Positions 8,564 to 16,846 of a stretch of 57,043 nucleotides of DNA are shown here, piece by piece. Position 1 is the stretch's first letter. The number at the start of each line of letters is the position of its first letter. Below the pieces are notes generated by a model. That model was not told the origin of the DNA and ran no database searches. It saw nothing but the letters and a program-made list of their open reading frames with translations. The stretch is from Bacteroidales bacterium M8 (GTDB lineage Bacteria; Bacteroidota; Bacteroidia; Bacteroidales; Muribaculaceae), in assembly GCA_001689495.1 (NCBI GenBank), contig LUJS01000049.1, forward strand, positions 1 to 57,043, given 5' to 3'. Made by a program: the position numbers and the translations under genes.

Positions 8564-10431
8564 GGCTGACCGCCATATTATTGTCACTGACATCCGTCAT
8601 GGGCATGACAGCCGCCGTGACACCTTACAGGGTGAATCTGGACTCGGGTGTCATGCCTGCGGATGTGTCGGTGGCAAACGAAAACTCGCTCCTGCCAAAC
8701 GCATCGGGATACAAGCGCGGCTGGACAGATCAGGGCTGGACCGTAGACCGTTACGGCAACCGCGGATATGTGGCGGTGTCTCCGACATTCACGGTCGTCA
8801 TCGACGAGGATGGCCATACGGGCCCTGTCTCGCCGAGTCGTAATGTAATGAGACTCCCCTCTCTGAGCATCTCGGCTGGCGATTTCCTGAGCTGGCACGC
8901 GGTATCATCGCACCCCGATTTTCCCGAGGCATATCGCGTCGAGGCCACTGTCGACGGCGTCAGCACCGTACTCTTCGAGACAGAGGCCGAGAATGCAGTC
9001 TGGACACCGCGCATGGTCGACCTGTCTGCACTTGCTGGCAAGGATGCCGTGATTTCGTTTGTCTGCGTCAGCGAGAACAGATACATGCTCGCCATCGACG
9101 ACATCGAGGTCGGACAGCCACAGGGCATGTCGCTTGTTTCCGATGACCGGACGGAGATATACCACGGTCCGGAGGCCACGACGCCGGTCACGGTTTCCGT
9201 CCTCAACAGCGGTGCCCCCATCTCGGGTGGCAAAGTGGTGTTTTCCGTAGACTCGGAGTCTCTTGGCGAAATTCAGGTCTCGGAACTTTGGCATCCGGGC
9301 GAGACGCGGGAATTCGAATTTGAATTGCCACTCGAACTCAACCGCCGCACGGAGTATGAGGTCTCCTATCTTCCCGCCGATGGCGGCGAGAGCGTCAGGC
9401 TGAGCTCGAAAACTCTCTACAGCTCGAATTTCAAGAAGAAACTCGTCGTGGACAAAGGCACCGGCATGTGGTGCGTCAACTGTCCCGAAGGGATTCTTGA
9501 CATCGAGAACATCGAACGACAGTTCGGCGAGAGCCTTATACCCCTCGACACCCATACCACGTCGGGCAGCGAGAGCAGCGACCTGCTGGCAAACCCGGAT
9601 TATTTCAGCTCGCTCGGCTTCAGGTCCGTACCTTGGATGATGCTTAACCGCATCAAGAACTCATCGGCGTCAAACACGCAGCAGTTCCCCAACTTCTATT
9701 TCAAACCCGTTACACTTGACCTGCATGTCTCGGGTATTGATAAAGAGGGCGATGGAGCCACCCGTGTTTATGTATCTGTGTCGGCCTCCGAGAACATGGA
9801 CAACTCGACAGACCGCTATAGAATAGGCTATGTGCTGACGTCGGACATCTACAGGCCCGATGATTACAGATACTTCCAGCGCAACGGATCGACCAAGGTT
9901 ACATCAGACAGATTCTACTATCTGCCGAGCCGAATCCCTGCCCCGCTCTGCGTATTCCACAACGTGACCCTCACTTCACAGACCGCCTTCGACGGCATCA
10001 AAGGGAGCCTCCCCGCAACTGTCTCGGAGAATGCGACAGTCGAATACAAACTGAGTTTCGACAAGCCGGAAATGGTCGACAACATCGACGATGTCAGGGT
10101 CGTGGCCTATGTGCTTGACACCGAGACAGGCGAGATACTCGCGGCAGACGCCCTGAAAGTCGCGGACGGCGATATTTCGGGCATCCGAGATGTCGCAGCC
10201 GACAATGCCACCTGCAGCATCAGCGTCACCGCAGACGGCGAAATAGTACTCGACTTCGCGAAGCCTGCAGCATATCGCCTCGAGATATTCTCAGTTGACG
10301 GCAGGAAATGCGTGTCGACATACGGCGAAGAGTCTGCCCGGGCAGTCCACCGCTTCAATCAGGCCAAAGGCATGTATATCGTCAGGGTGACTGCCGACGG
10401 CAAGCAGGTTTGTCGCAAGGCCGTTTTATAA
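8560..10431 (+). CDS. Secreted multidomain protein with Omp28/thioredoxin-like CxxC domain
   Basis: A 623-aa exported protein. After the signal peptide come a beta-sandwich region (about 20-165) like the choice-of-anchor/cleaved-adhesin domains, then a CARDB-like region (about 180-285). A thioredoxin-like domain begins near 290 with WCVNCPEG, a CxxC redox motif that resembles Omp28-related proteins of Bacteroidetes. The final 50 residues (LEIFSVDGRKC, then KGMYIVRVTADGK) look like a type IX sorting tail. A disulfide-related role at the surface is inference. It overlaps the previous gene by four bases. Confidence 0.75.
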   Translation: MRLTAILLSLTSVMGMTAAVTPYRVNLDSGVMPADVSVANENSLLPNASGYKRGWTDQGWTVDRYGNRGYVAVSPTFTVVIDEDGHTGPVSPSRNVMRLPSLSISAGDFLSWHAVSSHPDFPEAYRVEATVDGVSTVLFETEAENAVWTPRMVDLSALAGKDAVISFVCVSENRYMLAIDDIEVGQPQGMSLVSDDRTEIYHGPEATTPVTVSVLNSGAPISGGKVVFSVDSESLGEIQVSELWHPGETREFEFELPLELNRRTEYEVSYLPADGGESVRLSSKTLYSSNFKKKLVVDKGTGMWCVNCPEGILDIENIERQFGESLIPLDTHTTSGSESSDLLANPDYFSSLGFRSVPWMMLNRIKNSSASNTQQFPNFYFKPVTLDLHVSGIDKEGDGATRVYVSVSASENMDNSTDRYRIGYVLTSDIYRPDDYRYFQRNGSTKVTSDRFYYLPSRIPAPLCVFHNVTLTSQTAFDGIKGSLPATVSENATVEYKLSFDKPEMVDNIDDVRVVAYVLDTETGEILAADALKVADGDISGIRDVAADNATCSISVTADGEIVLDFAKPAAYRLEIFSVDGRKCVSTYGEESARAVHRFNQAKGMYIVRVTADGKQVCRKAVL

Positions 10432-10458
10432 AATACCAATCAAACCATACAAATCATT

Positions 10459-12390
10459 ATGAAAAAACTGCTTATGTCACTTGCACTGTCGGCCATGACA
10501 GCCCTGTCAGTGTCGGCGGCACCTTCATTCGAGAATTTCGTCACGGACCCGGATCAGGGTGTCGTGACCGAAATATCAGACATCACGGTGATATTCCCGG
10601 GATGCGAGAAGATCGAGATCAACGTCAGCGATGCCATCTATCTTATCGGTTCAGACTGGGAAGAGGTGCCCGGCTCTCTCATGAACGCAGACAATGTGCT
10701 GATGTTCGTGCCCGAATCGACCATCACTGATGCCGGCGAGTATATACTGTGCATCGGCGAAGGCGCGCTCAAGGGCACCGATGCCGAAAACAATACCGCC
10801 GACAACAGCACCGACATCTTTGTCTCCTATACCATAGAAGGCGGCTCGCAGGGTGGCGGCGGCGAGGTGAACTATCTCGGATATACAAGCGACCCTGCCG
10901 AGGGCGAGGTGGAATCCCTCTCGACCATCAAGGTCACCTTCCCCAACATCTACGATCTGGACTTCAATTCTAAGGGCTCCATCAACGTGACCCGCAACGG
11001 TGTCGCCATTGACGGCATCAACGTGAAGGGTGGCTCGGAACTCATCGTGACACTCCCCGCCTCCACCACGGACCCCGGCACGTACGCCCTCAACATCCCT
11101 GCCGGCAGCTGCTGCGGATTCGACAAGTCTTATTCCAACTGGCTTGACAACCCCGAAGACATCTCGCTGACTTGGGCCATAAAGAACAGCGCCGATGCCG
11201 TTGACTTCACATATTCTGTCAGCCCTGCAAACGGATTTGTCACCGCATCGCTGGCCGAGACCGTAGTATCTTTCGATGCGCTGACAAGCGTATCGGCTAC
11301 TGAGAATGCCGCTGTCATCACGCTCGACGACCGCACCCTTGAGGCTGTCAACTACAGCATCTCCGGCGGAGAGAAAGAGAATCAGATCAAGGTGACATTC
11401 TCGCCCGCCATCACCGCCGAGGGCAGCGACATCGCCGTAAAGATACTCTTCCCCGCCGCATCGCTGACAGGCGTTCAGGGCGAGGCCACAGGCACCAACA
11501 CATCCGAGATAGAGGTTGGCTATACAGTCGTGCCCACCGTTGTCTACGATCTGTCGCTGGCTCTCAGCTCGCCCACCAAGCCCAATGCAAACGGCGAGAT
11601 CAGTGCCGAAAAGCAGTTGACATCATTCTTCTTCATGGCCGACGCAGCCGGTCTCGTACCTGACGAAACCACCGAGCCCAACGTCACCATCAAGGAGGTG
11701 AACGGAGATTTCGAAGCCTCTGCAATACTCAAGAAGGCATTCGGCCTCGACGGCACCAAATCATACTTCTCGGCCGAGTTCCTGCGCGAGCCCTCTTATA
11801 ACGGCGAATATGTCATCACCATCAATCAGGGCGCGTTCGGCAACGAGCTCTGGGAGTCTGACCACAACCTCGGACAGTCGAATGCGGCTCAGACTCTGAG
11901 CTTCACCCTCGTCGACGGCAACGACCGCCTGAAATATACGCTCGAGCCCGTCGAAATAACTCCCGCCGAGGGTACATACGGCAAGGGTTCTGACTTCGCC
12001 GCCATCACCTTCAAGTTCGACACTCCCGACGTGAGCCTCTCTGACGCCACCGTGATATATGCCACACTCGCAGGCAAGGATGTCGATTTCAGAAGCGAGG
12101 GCACATTCGTCAGCAACGGCGACGGCACGTTCACCGTGACATTCACCGCCTCCACTGCCGACGGCACATATCTCTTCAGTGTCCTTGCGGGTGCATTCAG
12201 CGCCCCCGGCGGTCTTCTCAGCCCCGCCATCAGCCGCGAGTACAAGCTCGAGGGCAACTCGGCCATAACCGAGATCGAGGCCGACGATGCTGCCAAGACC
12301 GTCTACAACCTTCAGGGCATGCCCGTCAACGGCACCCTCAGACCCGGCAACATCTACATCATCAACGGCAAGAAAGTGCTTGTGAAATAA
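10459..12390 (+). CDS. Secreted Ig-like repeat protein with C-terminal sorting-like tail
   Basis: A 643-aa exported protein of unknown function, 27 bp after the previous gene. The signal peptide (MKKLLMSLALSAMTALSVSAA) is followed by at least four beta-sandwich-like repeats. Each starts with a proline/glycine unit and a TFP- or FD-like strand (DPDQGVVTEISDITVIFP, DPAEGEVESLSTIKVTFP, SPANGFVTASLAETVVSF, TPAEGTYGKGSDFAAITF). The C-terminus (VYNLQGMPVNG, then GNIYIINGKKVLVK) is the tail often seen on secreted proteins of Prevotella and Muribaculaceae. It has no catalytic motif that I recognise. An adhesin or scaffold role is a guess. Confidence 0.7.
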   Translation: MKKLLMSLALSAMTALSVSAAPSFENFVTDPDQGVVTEISDITVIFPGCEKIEINVSDAIYLIGSDWEEVPGSLMNADNVLMFVPESTITDAGEYILCIGEGALKGTDAENNTADNSTDIFVSYTIEGGSQGGGGEVNYLGYTSDPAEGEVESLSTIKVTFPNIYDLDFNSKGSINVTRNGVAIDGINVKGGSELIVTLPASTTDPGTYALNIPAGSCCGFDKSYSNWLDNPEDISLTWAIKNSADAVDFTYSVSPANGFVTASLAETVVSFDALTSVSATENAAVITLDDRTLEAVNYSISGGEKENQIKVTFSPAITAEGSDIAVKILFPAASLTGVQGEATGTNTSEIEVGYTVVPTVVYDLSLALSSPTKPNANGEISAEKQLTSFFFMADAAGLVPDETTEPNVTIKEVNGDFEASAILKKAFGLDGTKSYFSAEFLREPSYNGEYVITINQGAFGNELWESDHNLGQSNAAQTLSFTLVDGNDRLKYTLEPVEITPAEGTYGKGSDFAAITFKFDTPDVSLSDATVIYATLAGKDVDFRSEGTFVSNGDGTFTVTFTASTADGTYLFSVLAGAFSAPGGLLSPAISREYKLEGNSAITEIEADDAAKTVYNLQGMPVNGTLRPGNIYIINGKKVLVK

Positions 12391-12418
12391 GCGCATCTAA
12401 AATCCCGTAAAACAAATC

Positions 12419-12454
12419 GGCCTGACGTCCAATCCCGGATGTCAGGCCTTTTTT
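12419..12454 (+). terminator. Intrinsic terminator of the secreted-protein cluster
   Basis: The stem 12419-12430 pairs with 12437-12448 (one G-U pair) around a 6-nt loop and runs into TTTTTT. It lies 28 bp after the stop of the third secreted protein. Confidence 0.85.
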
Positions 12455-12483
12455 ATGTCGTCTGCCGTCACGGCTAAATACAG

Positions 12484-12514
12484 AAACGCCTCCGCGGGTT
12501 GCGCGGAGGCGTTT
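12484..12514 (-). terminator. Probable terminator after rpsO
   Basis: A 13-bp perfect stem (12484-12496 with 12502-12514) with a 5-nt loop lies 23 bp past the rpsO stop on the minus strand. The T run on the minus side is short (GTTT built into the stem, then CTGTATTT), so its strength is uncertain. Confidence 0.65.
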
Positions 12515-12537
12515 GTTCTGGTCTGTGTCCGAAGTGA

Positions 12538-12813
12538 TTACTTGCGGATACCGAGCTCTTTCTGGGCGATGATGGCACGGTAGCGGTTGATGTCCTTGCG
12601 GATCAGGTAATCCAGAAGGCGTCGACGCTTACCAACGAGAGCCTTAAGAGCGCGAGCGGTCGTATAATCTTTGTGATTTGCCCGAAGGTGTTCGGTCAAA
12701 TGAGCAATACGGATGGAGAATAATGCAATCTGTGCTTCAGGTGAGCCAGTGTCAGTCTTGCCCTTACCGTACTTCTCAAAGATTTCTACTTTTTCATCAG
12801 AGTTCAAATGCAT
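12538..12813 (-). CDS. rpsO: 30S ribosomal protein S15
   Basis: This 91-aa protein binds 16S rRNA at the junction of helices 20-22 and starts assembly of the 30S platform. The family signature is clear: TGSPEAQIA, LTEHLRANHKDYTTARAL, LVGKRRRLLDYL. Length is normal (E. coli 89 aa). It stands alone on the minus strand with its own promoter and terminator. No classical S15 autoregulatory pseudoknot could be recognised by eye in its leader. Confidence 0.98.
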   Translation of the reverse strand: MHLNSDEKVEIFEKYGKGKTDTGSPEAQIALFSIRIAHLTEHLRANHKDYTTARALKALVGKRRRLLDYLIRKDINRYRAIIAQKELGIRK

Positions 12814-12869
12814 TGAGACAGATGTTTAAAGTGGGTGAATATTGAGATTGGTTGCTATAAATGAGCGTG

Positions 12870-12900
12870 CAAAAGTACTCATTATTTCCGACGTATGCAA
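12870..12900 (-). promoter_or_regulatory. Promoter of rpsO
   Basis: On the minus strand TTG (12900-12898) is followed after exactly 20 bp by TACTTTTG (12877-12870), a textbook Bacteroidetes promoter. The start codon is about 57 bp downstream. Confidence 0.8.
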
Positions 12901-12920
12901 CTGTTTTTAGTAATTTTTTG

Positions 12921-12928
12921 TAATTTTG
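12921..12928 (+). promoter_or_regulatory. Probable promoter -7 element of the men operon
   Basis: TAATTTTG matches TAnnTTTG and lies 27 bp before the menB ATG. The -33 side is poor. It is back to back with the rpsO promoter in the same AT-rich gap. Confidence 0.55.
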
Positions 12929-12955
12929 TGACATGATTCTAACATTTCATTGCTT

Positions 12956-13774
12956 ATGACACGCGAATGGACCACCATAAAGGAGTATGAAGACATCCTT
13001 TTCGAGCGCTTCGGGCGCATTGCCAAGATAACCATCAACAGGCCCAAGGTATACAACGCCTTCCGCCCGCAGACCAATACCGAGATGCTCGATGCGATGG
13101 CTTATTGCCGCTCGTGCCCCGAGATCGGCGTAATCATCCTCACCGGCACGGGCGACAAGGCATTCTGCTCGGGCGGCGACCAGCACTACAAGGGTGCGGG
13201 CGGCTATATCGACGCCGACGGCACTCCCCGCCTCAACGTACTCGAGCTGCACCGCGCCATACGCTCGATACCAAAACCTGTCATCGCCATGGTCAACGGA
13301 TATGCCATCGGCGGAGGCAACGTGCTGAACGTAGTGTGCGACCTCTCGATAGCATCCGAGAATGCCATCTTCGGACAGACAGGCCCCAAGGTTGGCAGTT
13401 TCGATGCCGGTTTCGGCTCGTCATACCTTGCACGCTGCGTCGGACAGAAGAAAGCACGCGAGATCTGGTATCTCTGCCGCCAGTACTCTGCCAAGGAGGC
13501 GCTCGAGATGGGCATGATCAATGCCGTAGTGCCCCTCGAACGGCTCGAGGACGAGACCGTAGAGTGGTGCGAGACCATCCTGAAACGCTCGCCCATGGCG
13601 ATCCGCATGATCAAGCGCGCGCTCAATGCCGAGCTCGACGGTCAGGCTGGCCTGATGGAGTTTGCCGGAGACGCTACCCTGCTCTATTATCTCATGCCCG
13701 AGGCTCAGGAGGGCAAGAACGCATTCCTCGAGAAACGCGATCCCGACTTCGGTCAGTTCCCGATGTTCCCCTGA
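12956..13774 (+). CDS. menB: 1,4-dihydroxy-2-naphthoyl-CoA synthase
   Basis: A 272-aa crotonase-fold enzyme that closes the second ring of menaquinone from o-succinylbenzoyl-CoA. Visible motifs are the oxyanion-hole segment (AFCSGGDQ near 65) and VNGYAIGGGN near 115. QTGPKVGSFDAGFGS near 145-160 follows, with the conserved aspartate of GSFD. Glycine in QTGPK, rather than aspartate, is the mark of the bicarbonate-dependent type I enzymes. An in-frame TTG two codons earlier is less likely than the ATG at 12956. It is the first gene of menB-menC-menE; its stop overlaps the menC ATG by one base. No menF or menD is adjacent. Confidence 0.97.
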   Translation: MTREWTTIKEYEDILFERFGRIAKITINRPKVYNAFRPQTNTEMLDAMAYCRSCPEIGVIILTGTGDKAFCSGGDQHYKGAGGYIDADGTPRLNVLELHRAIRSIPKPVIAMVNGYAIGGGNVLNVVCDLSIASENAIFGQTGPKVGSFDAGFGSSYLARCVGQKKAREIWYLCRQYSAKEALEMGMINAVVPLERLEDETVEWCETILKRSPMAIRMIKRALNAELDGQAGLMEFAGDATLLYYLMPEAQEGKNAFLEKRDPDFGQFPMFP

Positions 13775-14808
13775 TGCTCCGCGCCGCTTGGAGCCGCTAC
13801 AGGCTCGACTTCAGATTTCTCGCAGTGACCTCACGGGATTCCATGAGGCACAAGGACACATATTATATCAAGGTATGGGACGACCGCACTCCCGATGTCT
13901 TCGGCATCGGCGAGGCGGGGCTGTTCCGCGGACTCAGCTGCGATGACAGGCCCGGATATGAGGAGAAACTCGCCGCCACTTGCGCCGACCCTGCCGGTTG
14001 CGGCGACCTGTCAGAGTGGCCATCCATCAGAATGGGTCTGCATTGCGCCATGCTGGACCTTGCCCGCGGTGGCCGACGCATTCTCTATCCTTCACCATGG
14101 GCCGAGGGCAGATCGTCACTGCCCATAAACGGTCTGGTATGGATGGGGTCGGAGCAGGAGATGGTCGACAGAATACTCGAGAAACTCAGGCAGGGATTCA
14201 GGTGCATCAAGATCAAGATTGGCGGTATCGACTTCGACCGCGAGATTGCCATGCTGCAGGCGTTGCGTCGCGTGGCACCCGAGGCCGAGCTGCGGCTCGA
14301 CGCCAACGGTGCCTTTACGCCCGACAACGCCCTCGGTCGTCTGGAACGGCTTGCCACGTTCAACATACACTCCATCGAACAACCGATCAGGCAGGGACAG
14401 TTGGCCGACATGGCCCGAATTTGCCGCGAATCGCCCATCCCGGTCGCGCTCGACGAGGAACTGATAGGTGTCGGCGAGAAGAATGCCGCCGAGTTGCTTG
14501 GCGAGATCAAGCCGACATACATCATCCTCAAGCCCACTCTTATCGGAGGATTCGAGGCCGCCGAAAAATGGATTGAAACCGCCCGCGCCATGAACATAGG
14601 CTGGTGGGCGACGTCGGCACTCGAGAGCGACATCGGCCTCAACGCCATAGCCCAATGGACTGCGTCGCTCTCTCCCGACATGCCTCAGGGACTCGGCACG
14701 GGTCAGCTGTATGACAACAACATACCCTCGCCACTCTGCCTCGAAGGTGACAGACTGAAATATAACCCCGAACGCGAATGGAAGATACCCGCCCTCGAAT
14801 GGTCCTGA
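13774..14808 (+). CDS. menC: o-Succinylbenzoate synthase
   Basis: A 344-aa enolase-superfamily enzyme that dehydrates SHCHC to o-succinylbenzoate in menaquinone synthesis. The catalytic set is visible: the KxK motif (IKIKIGG), metal ligands in LRLDANG, SIEQPI and ALDEEL, and the lysine of IILKPTLIGG. The open frame runs back into menB, but protein similarity begins at the ATG at 13774, which overlaps the menB stop as TGATG. Menaquinone is the respiratory quinone of these anaerobes, used with fumarate reductase. Confidence 0.93.
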   Translation: MLRAAWSRYRLDFRFLAVTSRDSMRHKDTYYIKVWDDRTPDVFGIGEAGLFRGLSCDDRPGYEEKLAATCADPAGCGDLSEWPSIRMGLHCAMLDLARGGRRILYPSPWAEGRSSLPINGLVWMGSEQEMVDRILEKLRQGFRCIKIKIGGIDFDREIAMLQALRRVAPEAELRLDANGAFTPDNALGRLERLATFNIHSIEQPIRQGQLADMARICRESPIPVALDEELIGVGEKNAAELLGEIKPTYIILKPTLIGGFEAAEKWIETARAMNIGWWATSALESDIGLNAIAQWTASLSPDMPQGLGTGQLYDNNIPSPLCLEGDRLKYNPEREWKIPALEWS

Positions 14809-15755
14809 CCCCCGAGGCCGAGGCTTTTGTGGACGAGTGGCGTTCGGCCCGGCCATACGTCGTCGCCCACACCTCAGGCTCGACGGGCAAGCCCAAGGAG
14901 ATAAGACTGCTCAAGGATGACATGCGGCAGTCGGCCCGCGCCACGCTCGACTATTTCGGTCTCGGCAGCGGGTCCCTGTTGCTGTTGCCCTTGGAGCCGA
15001 CTTACATAGCAGGCAAGATGCAGATAGTCCGCGCCATCGAGGGTAGATGCGACATCATTGCCGAACATGCCTCGTCCATGCCGTTCAAGGAATCCGTCAC
15101 TATCCCCGAGTCGTCGATGATCGCCATAGTCCCGGGGCAGATAGAAGGCCTCATGCAATCGCCTATTTTTAATAAGATAGGCACGATCATCGTGGGTGGA
15201 GCACCGACCCCGCCACACCTTGAGCGGAAACTGATCGAGGCCGGAGCAAATGCGTTTGCCACATACGGCATGACCGAGACATGCAGCCACGTGGCCCTGC
15301 GCCGTTTCGGCGAGGAGATGTTCAGGGGGCTGCCCGGATTCAGATTCTCGACAACGGACGAGGGGTGCCTCGTCATCGAATCCGACAGTATGTCTTTCGG
15401 GCGGCTGGTCACCAACGACATCGTTGAACTTGTCGACGGAGGCTGTTTCAGGTTTCTGGGACGGCGTGACAACGTGATAAACTCGGGAGGCATCAAGATT
15501 CACCCCGAGGAGATAGAGCGGCTCCTGCAGCCGATTGTCCCCCATCCCTTTACCGCATACATAACCTCGCGGCCCTCTGAAAAATGGGGCGAGGAGGCCG
15601 TAGTCATCACCGATTGTCCCGGCCTGACGGCCGATGCGGTATCCGAAGCACTCGACTCGCTGCCACACAGGATTCACCCAAAGGCGATTATCTACAAATC
15701 CGAGATTCCACGCACCGCATCGGGCAAAATTATACGCGAAAAGGTGAGAGAATGA
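14799..15755 (+). CDS. menE: o-Succinylbenzoate-CoA ligase (short form)
   Basis: An adenylate-forming enzyme (318 aa) that activates o-succinylbenzoate for MenB. The P-loop (HTSGSTGKPKEIRL near residue 28), the A5-like ATYGMTETCSH, the GRRDNVINSGGIKIHPEEIE hinge and the C-terminal lysine motif (PRTASGKIIRE) are all present. It is much shorter than the 450-500 aa proteobacterial and Bacillus forms because most of the N-terminal subdomain before the P-loop is missing. Short MenE is usual in Bacteroidales. The ATG at 14799 overlaps menC by 10 bp; an ATG at 14778 (overlap 31 bp) is the alternative. Confidence 0.88.
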   Translation: MVLTPEAEAFVDEWRSARPYVVAHTSGSTGKPKEIRLLKDDMRQSARATLDYFGLGSGSLLLLPLEPTYIAGKMQIVRAIEGRCDIIAEHASSMPFKESVTIPESSMIAIVPGQIEGLMQSPIFNKIGTIIVGGAPTPPHLERKLIEAGANAFATYGMTETCSHVALRRFGEEMFRGLPGFRFSTTDEGCLVIESDSMSFGRLVTNDIVELVDGGCFRFLGRRDNVINSGGIKIHPEEIERLLQPIVPHPFTAYITSRPSEKWGEEAVVITDCPGLTADAVSEALDSLPHRIHPKAIIYKSEIPRTASGKIIREKVRE

Positions 15756-15768
15756 CGTAATTTTAGCG

Positions 15769-15776
15769 TATATTTG
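15769..15776 (+). promoter_or_regulatory. Probable promoter -7 element for the 15794 operon
   Basis: TATATTTG matches TAnnTTTG and lies 17 bp before the ATG of the flippase-like gene. No clear TTG is seen at -33. Confidence 0.5.
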
Positions 15777-15793
15777 CAAAAAATCTAATAACA

Positions 15794-16846
15794 ATGGATA
15801 TTCGTGCGACAGAACAGCAAAGTTTCAAGGGCCTCGGCTGGAAGGTCATACTGCCTGTCGCCATCGGCATAGGCGTAGTCGCGTGGCTGTTCAGGCGCGA
15901 GTTCAGCGTCGAGGTCTGGCAGTCGATACACTGGAACACCCACGTCGTCCTGTGCATACTGCTGGCCATATTCTTCACCATCGGCCGTGACTTCGGCATG
16001 GCGCTGCGCTTCAGGATGCTCACCGACAATCAGCTGGGCTGGTGGCAGGCCGTCAGGGTGACCCTGTTGTGCGAGTTCACGTCGTGCGTCACGCCGACAA
16101 CCGCCGGAGGCAGCGCCCTCGGCATGATATTCCTGAATCGCGAGGGCATATCTTTCGGACGCGCCACGACGCTGATGATGACCACCCTGCTGCTCGACGA
16201 ACTGTTTTTTGTACTCTCTATACCGGTGGTCATGCTGATCATACCATACGGCAACCTGTTCGGATTTGACCACACGGCATTCAGCACCGGGCTCCAGACC
16301 GCGTTCTGGATAATATACGGACTGATTGTGGCTTGGACGCTCGTACTGTTCGCGGGCATCATAGTCAAGCCGCGCAGCATGCACATTGCCATCAACAAGC
16401 TCTTCTCGTTCAGATGGCTGCGCAGATGGCGCGAGCGGGCCGACATGCTCGGCAGGGACATGGAGATGACCGGCGCCGACCTGCGCAAGAGACCCCGGGG
16501 ATGGTGGTTCAGGACATTCGGAGCCACCGCGCTGTCTTGGATGTCGAGGTTTCTTGTCGTCAACGCCCTGTTCCTCGGATTTGTCCCCGCGGCGTCTCAG
16601 GCCGTCGTGCTTGCGCGACAGTTTGTCGTTTGGGTCATACTCACCGTCACGCCCACCCCGGGCGGTTCGGGCGTCAGCGAATGGCTCTTCACCACATATT
16701 ACGGAGACCTCATAGATTCAGCCGGCATGGCCCTGATACTTGCCCTGTTCTGGCGAATCATATCATATTACATTTTCCTGATAACAGGCGCCTGCATAAT
16801 CCCCTCGTGGCTCAGACGCGGATTCAAAAAAACCAAGAGACAATGA
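15794..16846 (+). CDS. Flippase-like integral membrane protein (MprF-TM/UPF0104 family)
   Basis: A 350-aa protein with about eight hydrophobic segments, resembling the flippase half of lysylphosphatidylglycerol synthase (PF03706). The family stretch TCVTPTTAGGSALGMIFL-type (here CVTPTTAGGSA near 98-108) and VTPTPGGSGVSEW near 280-292 are characteristic. Members are thought to move lipids or polyprenyl-linked sugars across the membrane. No synthase domain is attached, so an aminoacyl-lipid role is unproven. It overlaps the NfeD gene by ATGA, so coupled translation is likely. Confidence 0.85.
   Translation: MDIRATEQQSFKGLGWKVILPVAIGIGVVAWLFRREFSVEVWQSIHWNTHVVLCILLAIFFTIGRDFGMALRFRMLTDNQLGWWQAVRVTLLCEFTSCVTPTTAGGSALGMIFLNREGISFGRATTLMMTTLLLDELFFVLSIPVVMLIIPYGNLFGFDHTAFSTGLQTAFWIIYGLIVAWTLVLFAGIIVKPRSMHIAINKLFSFRWLRRWRERADMLGRDMEMTGADLRKRPRGWWFRTFGATALSWMSRFLVVNALFLGFVPAASQAVVLARQFVVWVILTVTPTPGGSGVSEWLFTTYYGDLIDSAGMALILALFWRIISYYIFLITGACIIPSWLRRGFKKTKRQ

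Noticed and set aside
13105..13773. Long open frame upstream of menC
   Set aside because: It lies in another frame over menB and translates to arginine/histidine-rich sequence; enolase-like similarity begins at 13774.
16333..16842. Upstream extension of the NfeD gene
   Set aside because: It overlaps the flippase-like gene in another frame; a proper signal peptide begins at 16843.
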